NCBI RefSeq assembly: GCF_004193775.1
Contig: NC_041011.1
Span: 46,941,167 to 47,005,166, forward strand
Reading direction: 5' to 3'
Length of the DNA: 64,000 bases
From: Glycine soja
Lineage: Eukaryota; Streptophyta; Magnoliopsida; Fabales; Fabaceae
A program made the translations under genes and the position numbers. The notes below the pieces were generated by a model. The model was not told where the DNA came from and ran no database searches. It saw nothing but the letters and a program-made list of their open reading frames with translations. Shown here in pieces: positions 50,683 to 63,880 of this stretch; position 1 is the first letter of the stretch, and every line of letters begins with the position of its first letter.

Positions 50683-53600
50683 GTAGCAAATAATGCAATC
50701 ACCTATAAAGAGAGTATTTTAGAATAATTTAGAAATGTTCCCAAATGAAAGGCAATGCCAATTTGAGGAATTGTGTACCTTCAATTCCCTCTTCAATATT
50801 TTCTAGTGCATGTATTTGCTTTGTAGCATCCTTGTTTTTTATTTTCTTTCTTGGACCTGACTTCACTTTCCTATTCTTGTTCCTAGATCCACAACACAGG
50901 CAGCACCATTTGGGCCAACAGTTACAGGTTTTCCTTGGTGGTTTCTTCGTAGCAGGGGCATCATATCCATAGAGCGCCTGCCGCCTAAAGACACACCCAG
51001 TTCCCACATATATTGGTCCTTGGATGCCATCTAAACCTTTCATGTTTATCTATATAAATATAATGAAACACAGATTAGCCTTTCCTCCAAAGCACAGTAA
51101 AATATATGCAAGTATAAATCCACTACAAATTTTTACTTACATCAAAGAATACAACATTTCTATTTGAGTATCTATCATGACGATCAATCCCATCAAATCT
51201 TTGAGGAAATTGTACATAGCATATTTTTTTCCCTGATGTAGGATCCATCATGAAGCACATGGCTTCACGAAGTGCTTTGCTGTTGTTTATGTAGTGATCA
51301 CAATCAACATTGAGTAGGTAAGGAGCATTTGATATGACTGCTGAGACTCGCACCTTGACAATTAATCAGCCAACACATCATAAAAATTGGTCAGTAAAAT
51401 GGAAAGACACAAGAAATATTAGAAGTTTATGTAAGCAAGAGGGAAGGGACTCTACTAAGGCATTCATAGCACCAGCTTTTTTGTGGTGTTCATATCCTGG
51501 TCTTTTCTCACGTGACACATAGACAAGACGAGGTAACTCATTCCCTTCAATATTATGAATACCATTTTGACCAAGGAAAACCTGTGCAAGTGCATCACAG
51601 TTGAACTTATCAAAACTGGCACAACATTTTCACAACCTAGAATTCAGACCAAAATGGTACTCACCTGAATCATTCCAGGATGATCTCTGACACTGTTCCC
51701 GGGCCACGGAGTCCCATCCTGCATTGTCCAGCCATCCTCAGGAACCTTTTGTGCCATTGCAACCAATGCATTGATACGCACTTTGAACTCTTCATACTCC
51801 CTCTGCCAACATTGAAACCACGAAGTAAAATTTATCATTGGCTTTGAGATGATAGCAACAAAGTAAAACAAAACCATAATGAGAATTGGTTCAAAGTTCA
51901 AACCTTAATAGCACGACGCTCCCTGATGAATGTTGCATCCACTTTGTCTTTCAGATAGTCAACCTTTTGAGCAAAATACCACTCAGGAGCCCGAGGTTCA
52001 ATGTTGAACTTCTTACAGAACGGAACCCACTTTCTTGCAAACTCTGAAGTCTCTGAAATGGCTTCAAATGTCAGCATAGCTGCACCATCATCTGAGACAT
52101 AACATGAAACTTTCTCCACTGGATAATCTACAGCAAGGATGGATAGTACTGTATTTGCAGTTATAAGTGGAGGTTCTTTCATAGGATCTACTGTACTAAC
52201 AAAAACGTCTATATCAGCTAATTCAGATGGCTTTCCTTCTTTCTCATACCTGTTAAGTTTTTGCAAAGAATTAGCTGTTGAATAATTAAGTAAAAAAACT
52301 CCAAGGCACACAGAAAGATGCATACCTCGATGACAAACGATCAAGGTATGTTTCTCTCTCAATTGGGCACCATTTGGGAAACTGATCCAAAATCCAAGAC
52401 ACAGCAAACCAGATTTCACATATTACTGATGTTAGCCACAATGCATATGCATCATTGACCGGGTGGAGAATTCTATAATGGAAAAAGAGACCAAGAACAG
52501 CAATCCGGAGTACTATTATAATTCGATAGGGATTAATCTTGCTTGGGCTAATTGGCAACTTCCTCCACAGTGGCTGTCTGCCTTCATCCATTCTGTTAAC
52601 ACAGTTTCAAATCAAATATTTTTAAACCAAACAGAAGGAAAGGATATGATACAATAGAAATTGATGCATATTTAGTTGCAGATTAAGTAATCTAAAAGAT
52701 ATAAGTTCATGGAATAGCAATGATAAGAATTACATAATAGCACTTACTTTGGCAAATCTGGATCATCAAGCTCATCACCATTTTTCCCACCATCATTACC
52801 CCCTTCATGCTTAACCACCTCAATTTTTTCATTCTGCCTTTTCTTCCATTCCTCCATTCGTTCCTTCCATGCGACACTTCCATATCCATAAACTGCTAAA
52901 TCTTTTTTAGGATCCATAGGTCTGGGTTGAACTGCATCACCACCAGCCTTATTTGTAAAAAAAGGAAAAAGATATAGAAACTAGGTTGAACATAAAACAA
53001 GTTATAATAAGGCACATCACATAAACTGTTGTGCACAAGCAAACCAAAACAAAATAAAACGACTTACCTGGCACAGATGAATCAGGAGGCATTGGATGAA
53101 CCCGTTTCCCATGATGCATGAATGGGGGAATAATTAAAGCATGTTTATCAGCAGAAATCCCAACATCCTTAATAGACAAAAATCATAATTAGACATCCAG
53201 AACCCAGAAATGTCATTTACAACCATGAGATTTGAAAAATTCAATTAACCTCGTGATCATATGTCAGGAGAGGAATATCAGCCGCCACAGAAGCTGCATC
53301 AAACTCTGATGGTGTGGTGATCCCTGGAGCGTTCATTTGTGAACCACGGGCAGCATTGAGGCGAGCCGAGAGCAAGGCCTCAGCAACGTGATGAGGGTCA
53401 TGCCTGATATTGCTTCCAATGTCAAACTCATTTTCCAAATCATCAATGTCCTCTTCTTCCTCATCACCCTCAACTCTAGGACTACCTGATGTTGGTTCCA
53501 TTGTTACTAAAAGTATATGTCCCCAGGATATATAATATATATAACAAAGAGATCAAAGTAAAAGTTGGTTGAAACCTCACCCTTTAGGCGCTTGTATATG

Positions 53601-54399
53601 GTTTTGCACTGAGGGCAAATTTTGTTTCCCTCTCTCCTTTCATACTCATAGCAAGGTCTACACACAGGGAATGCACATTCATTGCAAGCAACAAATGGTT
53701 CACCATCAACAGTAACCTCTATCTCATCCCCACAGATCTGACAAATTTGTCCACTCAATTCTGTAACAGCATTCACCTGCAAATAAGGTGCACAATGTTA
53801 GCCTCGAGCAGATCATGCAAATTAGACAGTTGAGTTCACTAATAGAAGATGGAAGGTGCACATGATAGGATTTTCATTCATGCAGTTAATTATGAGCTCT
53901 GAAATTGAGAAAAAAGTAGCAGAACATAAAAGGAGCAAGAAACAAGAGGAGAAAAATAGGGACCTAATTGACCCTCGGATACCCAATTGGGTGAAACAGT
54001 TTTTCCTGTTTCTTTCACCATGAAGCTGGAGGAAAACTAAAAAGCAAATGGAAGATTCTTCGAATATCAATACATTTTATCGCAGCTTGAAACTCTCATT
54101 GTGAATAGAAAGAAAAAAAAACACATAAGAAACTATTTCCACCAAAACAACAGAAAACTCATTATGAGAATAAAATGAAGTACTTCAGAAAGGAAATCCA
54201 TGAGAAAGAAAAGAGATTTCCTTCTTTTTTTTTCAAACTCTTGAGGTGGCTTTGTGTAATGAGTTACAGAGCAAAGACAAAAGCAGAAAAAGTAACACAT
54301 TTAGAAGGCTACACCCACTCTTGCAGTTTCATCAGCATTGATGAGAACAAACTCATTCCTGTTATGTGACCCTGCAACCAGTCTCCCCTTGGTATCCAT
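48962..54399 (-). CDS. CESA6: Cellulose synthase catalytic subunit, CESA6 clade (primary wall)
   Basis: Fourteen exons read leftward: 54399-54319, 53776-53581, 53485-53250, 53167-53068, 52931-52748, 52592-52326, 52249-51904, 51802-51665, 51581-51456, 51353-51141, 51049-50779, 50556-50360, 50263-49913, 49543-48962. They encode 1095 residues. In order: an N-terminal [19 protein letters not shown] (typical of the CESA2/5/6/9 group); a RING-like zinc finger with eight Cys (39, 42, 58, 61, 66, 69, 81, 84); an acidic variable region; two membrane helices; and the cytosolic GT2 domain. That domain has the catalytic signature VSDDG (408-409), DCD (575-577), TED (794-796) and QVLRW (834-838), with a Cys-rich class-specific region between DCD and TED. 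The protein ends with six C-terminal helices and LELCGLNCD. It polymerises UDP-glucose into beta-1,4-glucan in plasma-membrane rosettes. Which CESA2/5/6/9 member this is remains uncertain. Confidence 0.96.
49690..49833. mobile_element. MITE-like palindromic element in the last CESA intron
   Basis: AATGGAATGATA (49690-49701) and its exact inverse TATCATTCCATT (49822-49833) bound a segment with further mirrored GGAATG/CATTCC motifs. It lies in the intron between exons 13 and 14 and is non-coding. The superfamily is not clear and no target duplication was identified. Confidence 0.4.
50622..50678. repeat. (TA)n microsatellite in a CESA intron
   Basis: About 28 TA units lie in the intron between exons 11 and 12, close to the exon 12 acceptor side. 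Apparent open frames across it are artefacts. Confidence 0.97.
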
Positions 54400-54900
54400 T
54401 GAAATCACCACTCACCACCACCTGAATCTTCAAATAGCACAGCTTCACATTAAAACACACACCCTCGGGTACCCATCACATTCACAGGGAACACCCATCC
54501 CCACACTACTATTAAGCATAGTACCCAAACAATGGCACGGAGAGAGAGAAGCAAAGATAGAAATTTAAAGGCGTGGGGCGTTGGATAGTAATTAAAGGCA
54601 GCAGGTTAATCAGGAAAGCGATTTACTTTGGTGGGTGTAATGAATGAAGTAACGAGTGAGTGAATGATTCTTTTCTTGAAAAACTGAGTTTTACAAATGG
54701 GTGTGGAACTGTGACAGACACGACACGAGCTTCTTGTTGCACACTGCAGGTTGCAACAACCAAAAACAAGGTAAAAATTTGAGTGTGAGAAAAAAAAAGG
54801 AAGAAGAGAATCTAGGCACGGGTTGGAAGTTCAACGGATAACCAAACATGGCGGGATGGGATATAAATAGTGTGTGAGACACTTCTGTTTGTGTCAGCCA
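54400..54900 (-). promoter_or_regulatory. CESA 5'UTR and core promoter region
   Basis: Just before the ATG the leader reads ...ATTCAGGTGGTGGTGAG, so a 5'UTR intron may end at that CAG. A TATA-like TATTTATA (gene strand) lies at about 54,862-54,869, and G/C-balanced, pyrimidine-rich leader sequence lies between it and the ATG. The exact transcript start cannot be read off. Confidence 0.4.
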
Positions 54901-57900
54901 CTTTGTCCTTCGAGTAATTAGGTCCATTTTATTTATTATTTTGTCATATAATTCTATTATAATAATAGATAAAATTGTATTTTTGATCTTTCAATTTAAC
55001 TCCAATTTCAGATTTAGTCTCTCATTAATTTAAAGTACAAATTGAGTCCTTTTATTTATATAAAATTATTTTCATTGATCAATCAAAACATGAAACATGA
55101 CCGTCATCATCTAATAAAATTATGACACATGTATAATGATCAACGTCAAATTATGATCCAAAAATATTGTATAATTTTATAAAATAAGAAGACCTAATTC
55201 ATAAATTAAATTATAGCATCAAATTCGATTTTCAATTTGGCCATAATAATACGGGGGAAACGTGTCATGTCTGGATTAAACTCTCTCCACGCTTTTTAGT
55301 AAATGTTAGACTAGGTAAACTGAATATTAATATGCCTCTAAATTGTATTTGACATTACTGCATTAAGTATGGTTCTTTTTATAACCCATTGCTTACTATT
55401 AATAATAGTAGTATTAAGCAATATAAACCATGCCTTCTAAATTGTATAAACTGCATTAATGTGCTTCTTTCTGGGACGTTAACGAACACATACAATAAAT
55501 AAAAGGTAAAATTATAATTTTCGACAATGAAATTTCTTTCAAGTTTTAGTTGGGTGCTATGAATATTTTTTATACAATTTAGTTCTCCAACTTATTTTTT
55601 ATGTCAAATATTTGTAATTATTGTTATTTAATTTGGTTTTTCAAGTAATATTTTATTTCCAATTTAATTAAAATTTCCTAAATAACAATATTTTGAGTTT
55701 GGTTTTTTTCTCTTCCTTTAGGTATGGTTCTCTATACCTAAGATATTTTACAATTATTACACTTTAGTCTAAAGTGATAAGACATAAATTTATAAGTCTT
55801 ATTTTCATTTTATATTATATTATGTTTAATTTTTTTATTTATATATAATGTGAGACTTCATTTTATATTTACTTTAACTATTTTTTATAATATTTATTTT
55901 TATTTTGATGTAGGCCTAATAAGGTCATGGATAGTACAAGGCAATTCAATAGGCCTCTTAATTTTATTTTATTTTACTTGTTGTTATGTAAGCTTTTACT
56001 TGAATCCGTTCTTATTTTTCAAATTGCAATGTGTTCTATGATTGGAAAATTGCCCAAAAGTTAACTACTTGTCTTAATTAACAATTAAAGGTGAAAAAGC
56101 TAAATACCAAAATCATATATATAATTGAAAATTGAATTTGTAGCTTATTATAATAAATTATGCCGTTTATTAGGAGCGTGATTATTAATGTTAGAGATAA
56201 TTTTTTTACATTAAAGACTAGAAATATTGATGCATGACTTATCAGTTGTTTTACTTAAAAATAACATTTATTCAACATTTTCATTGTTTCTGTATCTTTT
56301 TTTCATATTTTTTAATACCTTAATTGATATCAGATTTTTAAAAAATATTTTATTTATATTATGTAGTGCTTCTTTATTTTATTTACATTTTGTAGTAATA
56401 GGAAAAAAATCAAATAGAAAGTAGGAACTTGATTTTTAAAACTTAAAATAAAAAATAAAAAATAAAAATTAATTCAATCTCAATATACAGTACTCTTGAT
56501 AAATGTCTTAATATTCATAAAAAAAACATATAAAAATGAGTTTAATTGATAAAAAAAGTTATAATTTAAAAAAAATAAAAATTTGAGAAATAATTTATAT
56601 AATATTATGTTTCTTTAAAAGTTTGTCTAAGGCCCTAAAGTTCCTAAACAAGGCCCCGAGGCCTAATTTGCATTTTTCATAGGGCTCCTGTCGATGAGAA
56701 TCATGATCGCTGTGAAAAAATAAAAAGCTTAGAATACAAACGGAATATCCAGTTATATAACTTAAAGTGACATTATAAGTATTATTAGAATAAATCTGGT
56801 GATACTTTTTTAGCTTTTATACTAAGGTTAGCCCTATTAAAGTAAATATTGCCATGATCTTGATAAGCTCATAAGCCTCAAGTTTTCTATGTCCAACAAT
56901 ATGTGGCCTCAAGCACAGCAGGGTCTGCAATTAACTGAGACTTTTTAATTAAACGAGTTTAATTTAAGAATAATTTATCTGCATTATAATTACTTTCATT
57001 GGTAAAATTATCTGGGTTTTTTCCCTTTCTAATTTTATAATACGAAATCTAATCTCTGTACATTCCATGAGGGACTTTAATTGTTGTTTTTGCAAAGCTA
57101 ATTAATTAATTTCGTTCTCATGACTGAATTATTCAATGTGGAGACCGACAGCAAGAATAATGTTCACTAATGTACAAAAGAAGAAAAGAGATGGAAGAGA
57201 AAAGAAAAGATAAAACACATACAAATAACTGCATAGTATTTCTGTTTTGACTTGACTATGGCTTGTGAAAGTGATTGACCAACCACAACAATAAACAAGA
57301 TCTTGTTCCTTTTATATTTTTCCTGAGAAACAGGCAAAACATTATTTTTAACATCATCTGACAAACCTTTGACTTGAATGTGCTAGAACAGTATAACATT
57401 AACACTATCGCTTTCTATATACCAAATATCTAAATACCTAATAATATCCTTCTTTCCACAAAACATGCACCTTGCATAACATTACCCTCTTAGAAGTAGT
57501 ATATCTTTTGAAAAACAAAATGTACTTTATTTTTATATTTCTTTTGAATGAAAAAAATATAATTAGTCGGTTCTCTAACAAAAATCAATTATTAACAAAA
57601 TTAATAAATATTTTTTTAAGATATCACGGTGACAACAAAATACAAACTTAGAGAATAAAAGGGGGAATTTCACATATATTTTCAACTACGAGGGTACGTC
57701 CCTAAGACATAAGTTAGGGCAAGTGGGCCAATTTAGATGACCCCTTTATCCTATAGCAGGTTGTACCCATCTATTGATGTCTTGGATATTTATTAGCATC
57801 AGACGTATGGGACATTGCCACTATCTTGAGAAGGAAAACTGTGGAATAAATTATGAAAGACCCAACAAATCTTCTAAACTAATCAAATTTCATTGTTTGA

Positions 57901-59320
57901 GCTCTACATTGATTTCAGTTAAGCTTTTTTTTTTTTTTAATGGTTGAGATCAGTTTTGGTATATATATATATATATTATTGCTTAAAGTGCACCTACCAC
58001 CCACAAAAATTTTGGACTTAGTTAACTACTTATATGTGCTCATAATAATACTATAATAGTATATATTAACGAAAGAACTATATATTCTAATGTAGATAGC
58101 TTAACTAATAAGTTTTTGGTGTAACATACGCAAAGTAATTATTTTGATAAGCATTAGCTGATGAGTGAGTTTGGTTAAAAGACAAAGCAGGGGGACCATA
58201 TGGTCTTTAATGTTGGGATAGGTCACCTTCTCCTAGTCTATGATTGCCTTTCTTAATTAGGTGGTAAATGCAGAACAAAGCTTTCGGATGGGGCACCATT
58301 GAATTATGTCATATAAGTTACACGTATGGTCCCTTTCGTGGAGATATATATGTAAACTTAGAAGTATGAAATAGACTAGCATTCTTTCAATTTTCTATAT
58401 TCATGAAATGACGGGACATTTTGTCTGCAATATCATGCTCTGAACTTAGATTTCATGCGGCTTTGGTTTTCATAGTGATTACGTAAATCAGAAATTGAAG
58501 TACTCACTCTTTTTATTTTAACTACATCATAAGCGAAGAGAACACTTTTATAATGCTAGCTAGTAACCAGGGCTAGGAACGTGAAACGAAACACGCATAT
58601 ACACTTATTAGGCCAACGGTATAATTAGCAATTACAAAAGAGTTTAATTTTCAGTAATCTTCTAATCCTCCCATCCAAGATAAATACATGTGAAAAACTA
58701 TCAATTCCATCTAATTTTCTTTTTTCCCATATCGATCTTTCTAATCCTAGCCTCCACTTATAACTTGGATTTAATATTAAAGTAATTACTAAAGAAAGTC
58801 ATATGAGAAGTACGATTTCACTTTTGAAATTCACCAATCACATATAAGGTTTTCCCCACCCATAATTTACTTTTCAACCTATTATAGTCCAGTAAAGTTA
58901 AAATCAAATTGCTGAATCAAAAAACCGGCCTAGGAATTCCAAGTCACACGTTAAAAGTTAATTTCGATATATTGAAAGTATAGTAAACAAGGGCCACTCA
59001 ATATTCCCTTCTTTTACCGCCCCCTGCTTAATTAGATATACTCACTTGTTGCATACAAAAAGAGACTACTTCTCTGTATCAGAAAGTTATTTCTCATAAA
59101 TCATAATTTTCCTTTTGTAATTGTTCCCTCTAGGAAGTCAATTTTCAGGTGTATATATAATATACTATATGCATGTGCAACAATGCATATGAAAAACGCG
59201 TTTCCATGATCGCGGCTCTGGCTATATTTTTATTGAAGCACTTGCACTTGGTAGAAAAGGCAAAGGTGGAAAAATAAAGGTTTAAAGAAGCAAAGGCCAA
59301 AGGAACAATAATTGTATAGT
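54901..59320. other. Gene-poor AT-rich intergenic DNA
   Basis: No supported gene on either strand. A (TA) run lies at about 57,960-57,978. A segment at about 55,900-56,690 contains scattered GGCCTAAT/AGGCCT words at both ends in opposite orientation and could be an old transposon, but I cannot define its ends. Confidence 0.5.
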
Positions 59321-59521
59321 ATGTTCACGATGACCATGAGAATGTGGATTGGCTTTTTGGTTTCTTTTCTGCGACTCAATTCATCTAGCTTTGTTTTTCA
59401 AGGAAGTTTCAAGTGCATAGGGGAATATGAGAGAGTGAGCAAGTTTCCACTGAAAGGCAAGGGTTCAGTTGTTGGACGTCCAAAGAGAGAATCAGTTGTA
59501 AGCTTTTCACAATCAAATTAA
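59321..59521 (+). CDS. Possible small secreted peptide precursor (66 aa)
   Basis: The ORF starts at the ATG at 59321 and ends at TAA 59519-59521. Residues about 8-29 are hydrophobic (WIGFLVSFLRL...SSFVFQ), like a signal peptide. The remainder is a basic, Ser/Gly-rich tail (KGKGSVVGRPKRESVVSFSQ) ending in SN, with dibasic-like sites. The size and layout resemble plant signalling-peptide precursors, but I recognise no known family motif (CLE, PIP, CEP, RGF, PSY or Pep). A TATA-like GGCTATATTTT lies about 100 bp upstream. It could equally be a chance ORF. Confidence 0.3.
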   Translation: MFTMTMRMWIGFLVSFLRLNSSSFVFQGSFKCIGEYERVSKFPLKGKGSVVGRPKRESVVSFSQSN

Positions 59522-61500
59522 TAATAATCTGCTTTTAATTGTAGAAAATCATCAAATGGGATTGCACTAGCAAGGATCTTATTATAAGTCAATATTTATT
59601 TATGGTAATGCACTTAATCTCAATCCCAACCCATAAAATTGCAAGTGGTTAAACTTGGTAAGATGATTTAAGTTTTATTTTACACAATAATCAATGAGTG
59701 ATTGAACAATTGGCCTCACCTAATCAAAAGGATGAAGAAATTGTGATAATTTTAGAACATCATCATATTAATTCTGGTACTCCTCATTATGCTATTGTCC
59801 ACGTGGCAAGCATCAAATTCATATGGTAATCTTCTCCACGGGGTTAGTCCAAATTAAGTAACCAACCATGTTTTCAATAATAATAATAATAATAAAAACC
59901 AATTGCCTTCAAGGATTTTCCTAACAAAAAAATTTATACACCTGGAACGAGACCCTGTCTCACCCCAAGGTTATCCTACATTAGTCTTTATTACGGTTAA
60001 CTAGTTTATTCCTTTTATTTCATTTTATTTGTTTAAAATATTTGATTATATCAATTTTATGATAAAATAATATTATTTAATTTCAATATTTTTATTCTGT
60101 AAATGATTAAACTCACTACATAGTTATAACCAAACTATACATTTATTAGTGTATTTTCTTCTTGAGTGTACTATTGAAGAAAAAATAATTCTCTGTCAAT
60201 ATTTTAACGTGATAAATAATCTCTGACAAAAATAATAAATGAAAAAAAATCATAAAAGTCAGAGCCCATGTTTCAGGCACCTGCACACACCACGTGGCTT
60301 GAAGGAAACAAGTTTCACACTGTTGACTGTGGAATGCTTTTCCAGTGAATTAGGTCATTACTCAATACTTAAACTAAATAGAATCCGTATGATGATTAAT
60401 AAGTCTGATCAAATACTAGTTAATTAAAAAGATAATGATTGATAGTTATGAGTAGCATTTGTTTTGCAGGGGCAAGATATGCCACCTATGTTAAATGTAG
60501 AAACAGGTACCTGGTGGTGGGTCCCATTTAGAATTGTGAGTGAGGACGTGATGTGCATTAAGGCTTCATTCACAAGACATTTCTGAAATAATAAGATAGT
60601 GTGTATGAGTTGTAACAAGTATGGAGAAGCCTTCTGTTTTCGTCGGTAGAAAGGCAAACTTGTTATCATCATCGTGTAAGAGTAGAAGAAAGAACGAATT
60701 TTTTTATAACTAAAACCAGCCTAAAAATTGAAATATTTATTATATGTGTGAAAGACTTTTATTAAAAAGACAAATCTCACTTTAATTATTAATAATTTTT
60801 TTTTTCTGAAATTTAGTATTTTTTTATTTTCATTCCTACAAATTTTTTATAGTCCTTATAAAATATGATTATTTTATTTTTCATCGATAAACTTTTTTAT
60901 TATTTAAAATATTTTTTTATGATTTAAAATGATATCTAAAATACTTTAAGAATAAAAAATAAAATAAATATATATTGCGAGGAATAAAAAAAATTACAGA
61001 AACAAAAATAAAAAATGATTAAATTGAAAAAATAAAAAATATATTTAACCCATAATTCTATGTAGCCAACTAAATTAGCTTCACTCTCAGCTGGGAATAT
61101 GGTCGTGCACTGGAAAAAAAAAATGAGTGTGCAGTGCTTTATGTGATTTTTTGCTGATCCATGTCTTATAGTTTTCGGCTGCGCAATGCAACACAAGTTG
61201 GGCCGAGGTACTGGGTCTTTTTATTATTATGTTTGTTCTAGGATCTTTGGACAAAGAAAAAAAAATGACCACCGAGTAACTAATGAAGCCAATGTCATAA
61301 ATGCCAAAGCACATTATAAACAAAACGGTTTAATTAATATTTAGCATTATGATTTATGAATATGAAATAGCCACTAAGTGAGCCGTGTTGAGTCTTCTCT
61401 GTTTCTTGATCTTTCTTTGCCCAAATGCTCTTAATTCACATTTAGCCATTAATATTTAGATACATAACTTTGGTCTTTTACACTGACTCTTCTCTTGCCT
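59522..61500. other. Intergenic DNA, nothing recognised
   Basis: AT-rich. The more balanced stretches at about 60,260-60,400 and 60,450-60,680 look as if they were once transcribed, but they give no recognisable protein in any frame. Confidence 0.45.
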
Positions 61501-61555
61501 AGCTAGCTCTATATAATATACAAGGCCAATCTGCATATATAAAGCCTATCCATAA

Positions 61556-61941
61556 GAAATGTGTTCCACTCAAAAGAGTCATTGCTGTGACAATTCTTCT
61601 TCTTGCTGTGATCATGGCTTCACCATCATCATCCAATACGAGCCTTGTTGCACGGTTGAAGCTAGATGTTGAGTCAGAAAAATGTTGGTGAGGTCGTAAT
61701 GTTCTTCCTCAACGGTGAGACGTACTTGGGCCCAAGTTGCTGCCAGGCCATAAAGATTTCGGGCCATGATTGTTGGCCCAACATGCTTGCCTCAGTGGGT
61801 TTCACCTCTGAAGAGGGTGATATTCTTCAGGGCTATTGTGACACTGAACAGGAACAACTCCATTCTCCTCCATCTCCCACGTCACCAACCACTGTTGTTC
61901 ATGGTTTTGATGATGCAACGACCAAAGTCCTGCCTCCTTAA
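61556..61941 (+). pseudogene. EC1-like (egg-cell-secreted, ECA1/prolamin-like) pseudogene
   Basis: A hydrophobic, signal-like leader (VIAVTILLLAVIMAS) leads to NTSLVARLKLD and ESEKCW, then TGA at 61689-61691. In the next frame the family sequence resumes: GEVVMFFLNGETYLGPSCCQ, then GHDCWPNMLASVGFTSEEGD and a Pro/Ser-rich tail to TAA at 61941. EC1 proteins normally have about nine residues including a conserved Cys between CW and the CTGEV region. Here that stretch is missing and the frame shifts by +1, so a deletion of roughly 26-28 nt is inferred. No ATG precedes the leader in frame (the first in-frame ATG is 61614, inside it). Intact EC1 proteins are secreted by the egg cell and activate sperm for fusion. 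This copy lacks a full cysteine set and a normal start. A TATA box (CTATATAATA) lies at about 61,509. Confidence 0.8.
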
Positions 61942-63465
61942 TTAATGAATAGAGCTAGTCTTGTGCCTTGGTTTGGACTTTGGTCAATAAAAGATATGTA
62001 CATGAAAAAAGAACTGGGATACTTCAATTCTCTGCTTTGTTAATAAAGATATAGTTTTGATCTGAAAATCTGTCTTTATGCTCTGTGAGTATTTCAAAAG
62101 TTTTAGTGTTCACTATTTCACATTGAATAAATGAGAAGTAACAAAAAAGACAGAAGAGAAGTACTTGTATTAAAAATGATTTTATTTTTTAATTAAATAA
62201 AAAACCATGATGTAGTATTTTTTTTTTATGAGATTCGTCTAGACTTGGTCAGACACTTATAATTTGATTGGATCTATTGGTGTTATTTTCTTGGTCAAAT
62301 ATTATCCATGATATACAACGTGATTCTCTCAAGTCTCAACTAATTTTACTTTTATTTCTTTCTACAAGTCTCCTCTACATTATTAAAAATCCATGACAGT
62401 GTTATCACTCTCCAGTCTGCACACACTACATTCATGTATAAACATTGCTTGATGTTGATGGAAAAGGCTTAGAAGTTAAATATAAGAATAAAGTACATGG
62501 TCCCTAATTTTTTTTAATTTTCGAGCACGATTTTTATCTTCTTTTTTTTTGTTTAAAAATATGACATGCTATTGTTTGTTAAAAAGATCAATAATCATTT
62601 TGTATGATATAATAATCACAACAGAATTACAGAAGTGTATATATTTCGTTTATTATTATTGAAACTGATATTCTATTTAGATAGTTGTTATCTAATCTAA
62701 TTAGCAAAACACAATATTTAATTACAATTATAATTGTTTTATTTAAAAAGAAAAATTCATCAAAACAATAACAAATAGAAAATTTTCAATTTTTTTAACT
62801 TAAATAATTTGTCGCCACACCTTTCCCCAAGTTCTTTTAACAGTTTCACATTTCACAGTTTTGAAAACTACTTGCATAAAGAACCAAGCAAGCTGCCCCA
62901 ACATATATAATATAAATAGGTCCAATGGAATTTTTATCTGTCATATACTTTAGAAACTGGGATGACATCAGAGCTCCCCCACCATATGGGTGTGATGTTT
63001 GATGCAGTGGTCATGTTATTGTTAGTGACCCCATATTGTACCAACAATATGAAAAGCAATGGGGAATTAGAGAGTGGAAAAGAGAAAAGTAAATGAAGCA
63101 ATCGATTGCTTTCTTAACCCAAGGAACAAAAAGTGCCAACCATTCCAAAGTAGAATGTAAGAGCATCTTAATACATGGTATAATCATCACTCTTAAAGCT
63201 ACTTTAGATCCAATCCACAGTCCATGTTGCTACCTCATTGGGTTACCCTCCCTACCCCATCCCCCTCTCTTTTTTCTCTACATAATTTGCGCTCCAACTC
63301 TCCCTCTCTTTTTCTCTTCATCCTTATAATAGCAGTAAAGCCATGGCGTGCAATGCAATATGAAGTCCAAATGACCCAATCATCACCTGCACCACAACCA
63401 CAATAGAATCCAACTCCCAATCAGTAACGCGTCAATCCCCACTACTTGTGTCAAATAAACACATT
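61942..63465. other. EC1-like pseudogene 3' flank and intergenic DNA
   Basis: AATAAA at about 61,986 could be the old polyadenylation signal. The rest is AT-rich; near 63,000-63,400 the DNA is more GC-balanced with CT-rich runs, but no gene is supported. Confidence 0.45.
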
Positions 63466-63880
63466 TATGACACGTGTGCATGTTTCTGGCTAATGAATCA
63501 CATTTAGGTACACACATAGATACATCAATTAAAAGACAACATAACACTTAGGATATGTGCATGTTTCTACTTTCTAGCTAATAAACCACATTTAGGTACG
63601 CCCACAGATACAAACTTTAGCTACACTAACATCAATTAGAAGACAACATAACATTTATGATTTATATGCACCTTTGTAGCTAATAAGCCACATTTAGGTA
63701 CACACATAGACACACACGTAGGTGCACTGGCATAAATTAAAAGATAACATAACATTTATGATTCATGTGCATGTTTCTTTCTAGCAAATAAATCACATTA
63801 AGGCATTTTAGCACCAAAACACACACATACACCAAAATATACACACACATTTAGGTGCACTAACACCAATTAATAGATAA
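63466..63880. repeat. Degenerate minisatellite (about 4 units of 80-110 bp)
   Basis: A unit with the order GTGCATGTTTCT - TAGCTAATAAACCACATTTAGG - ACACACATAGA - ATCAATTAAAAGACAACATAAC recurs from about 63,477, 63,557, 63,667 and 63,767. The spacing varies because of internal insertions and CA-rich expansions. Confidence 0.75.

Noticed and set aside
55900..56690. Possible transposon bounded by GGCCTAAT words
   Set aside because: The words are short and imprecise; boundaries cannot be fixed by eye.
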